From: M55B174 sp964618065
Lineage (GTDB): Bacteria; Patescibacteriota; Minisyncoccia; CAIUEV01; JAHKAQ01
NCBI GenBank assembly: GCA_964618065.1
Contig: CAZTZK010000034.1
Span: 1 to 31,302, forward strand
Direction: 5' to 3'
Length of the DNA stretch: 31,302 bases
The notes below the pieces were generated by a model. It was not told the origin of the DNA and did no database searches. It worked only from the letters and a program-made list of their open reading frames with translations. A program made the translations under genes and the position numbers. Numbering within the stretch: position 1 is the stretch's first letter; each line of letters opens with the position of its first letter. This document shows, piece by piece, positions 31,210-31,302 of the stretch.

Positions 31210-31302
31210 ATGAAAAAAGAAATTTTAAAAACTTTATTGGTTTCTTTGCTGATTATAGCCTTTCCTTTTGCTTTAAAGGCTGTTGAGGGGCAACTTCCCA
31301 CT
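31210..31302 (+). CDS. Secreted protein start, probably seventh pilin-like gene (partial)
   Basis: Only the first 31 codons are in the window. They encode a standard signal peptide: MKKEILK, a hydrophobic core, and a likely cleavage after ALKA at about residue 24. The mature part begins VEGQLP. Position and signal-peptide style match the preceding array, so another pilin-like protein is the best guess, but the diagnostic two-helix module is not visible. Confidence 0.5.
   Translation, partial: MKKEILKTLLVSLLIIAFPFALKAVEGQLPT

Noticed and set aside
1..31302. UGA recoding (glycine or tryptophan)
   Set aside because: Conserved genes such as ftsH, gyrA and the sugar dehydrogenase are full length under the standard code, so UGA need not be read as an amino acid.

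Overview
The window is a compact, AT-rich bacterial chromosome segment. It most resembles a Patescibacteria/CPR genome, probably Parcubacteria-like. This is an inference from several traits seen together: tandem two-helix VirB2/TrbC-like pilin genes, a short Mur ligase, a bL28 with two CxxC pairs, a four-S1-domain S1 protein with a lysine-rich tail, near-complete absence of Shine-Dalgarno motifs, and no TGA stop codon at any of 28 complete genes. No rRNA, tRNA, CRISPR array, IS element or phage gene was seen, and there is no gene-free stretch longer than 300 bases.

Layout. (1) 1-5704, minus strand: a surface-glycan operon with a nucleotide-sugar dehydrogenase, a GT2 transferase with two C-terminal helices, a GT4 transferase, a large GT-C-like/DUF1616-like membrane protein, and a truncated membrane-anchored protein. 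(2) 5890-10176, plus strand: a second GT4 transferase, a histidine-kinase-like protein whose H-box histidine is serine, a double-receiver response regulator, and a MurE-like ligase without the usual N-terminal domain. (3) 10257-14858, plus: a strong promoter followed by an RND adaptor and RND permease pair. (4) 14884-22080, mainly minus: rpmB; an S2P-type M50 protease on plus; two membrane proteins of unknown function running out of ftsH; then tilS and rpsA. (5) 22314-26367, plus: an UlaG-like metallo-hydrolase, a small membrane protein, gyrA and a methyltransferase. (6) 26409-31302, plus: a solute-binding lipoprotein followed by seven consecutive T4SS-pilin-like genes, the last cut by the window edge.

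How they fit together. Regions 1 and 2 look like envelope building: activated uronic sugar, lipid-linked sugar transfer, glycan assembly and peptidoglycan. A non-canonical sensory pair lies among these genes. Region 4 combines translation (S1, L28, TilS) with membrane protein quality control (FtsH, S2P). Region 6 is the most unusual part. It has single-domain, double-domain, signal-less and long-spacer pilin-like proteins side by side. They fall into at least two C-terminal sequence classes, which suggests a heteromeric membrane or surface fibre system.

Limits: all family calls are from reading motifs. No database search, alignment program or topology predictor was run.
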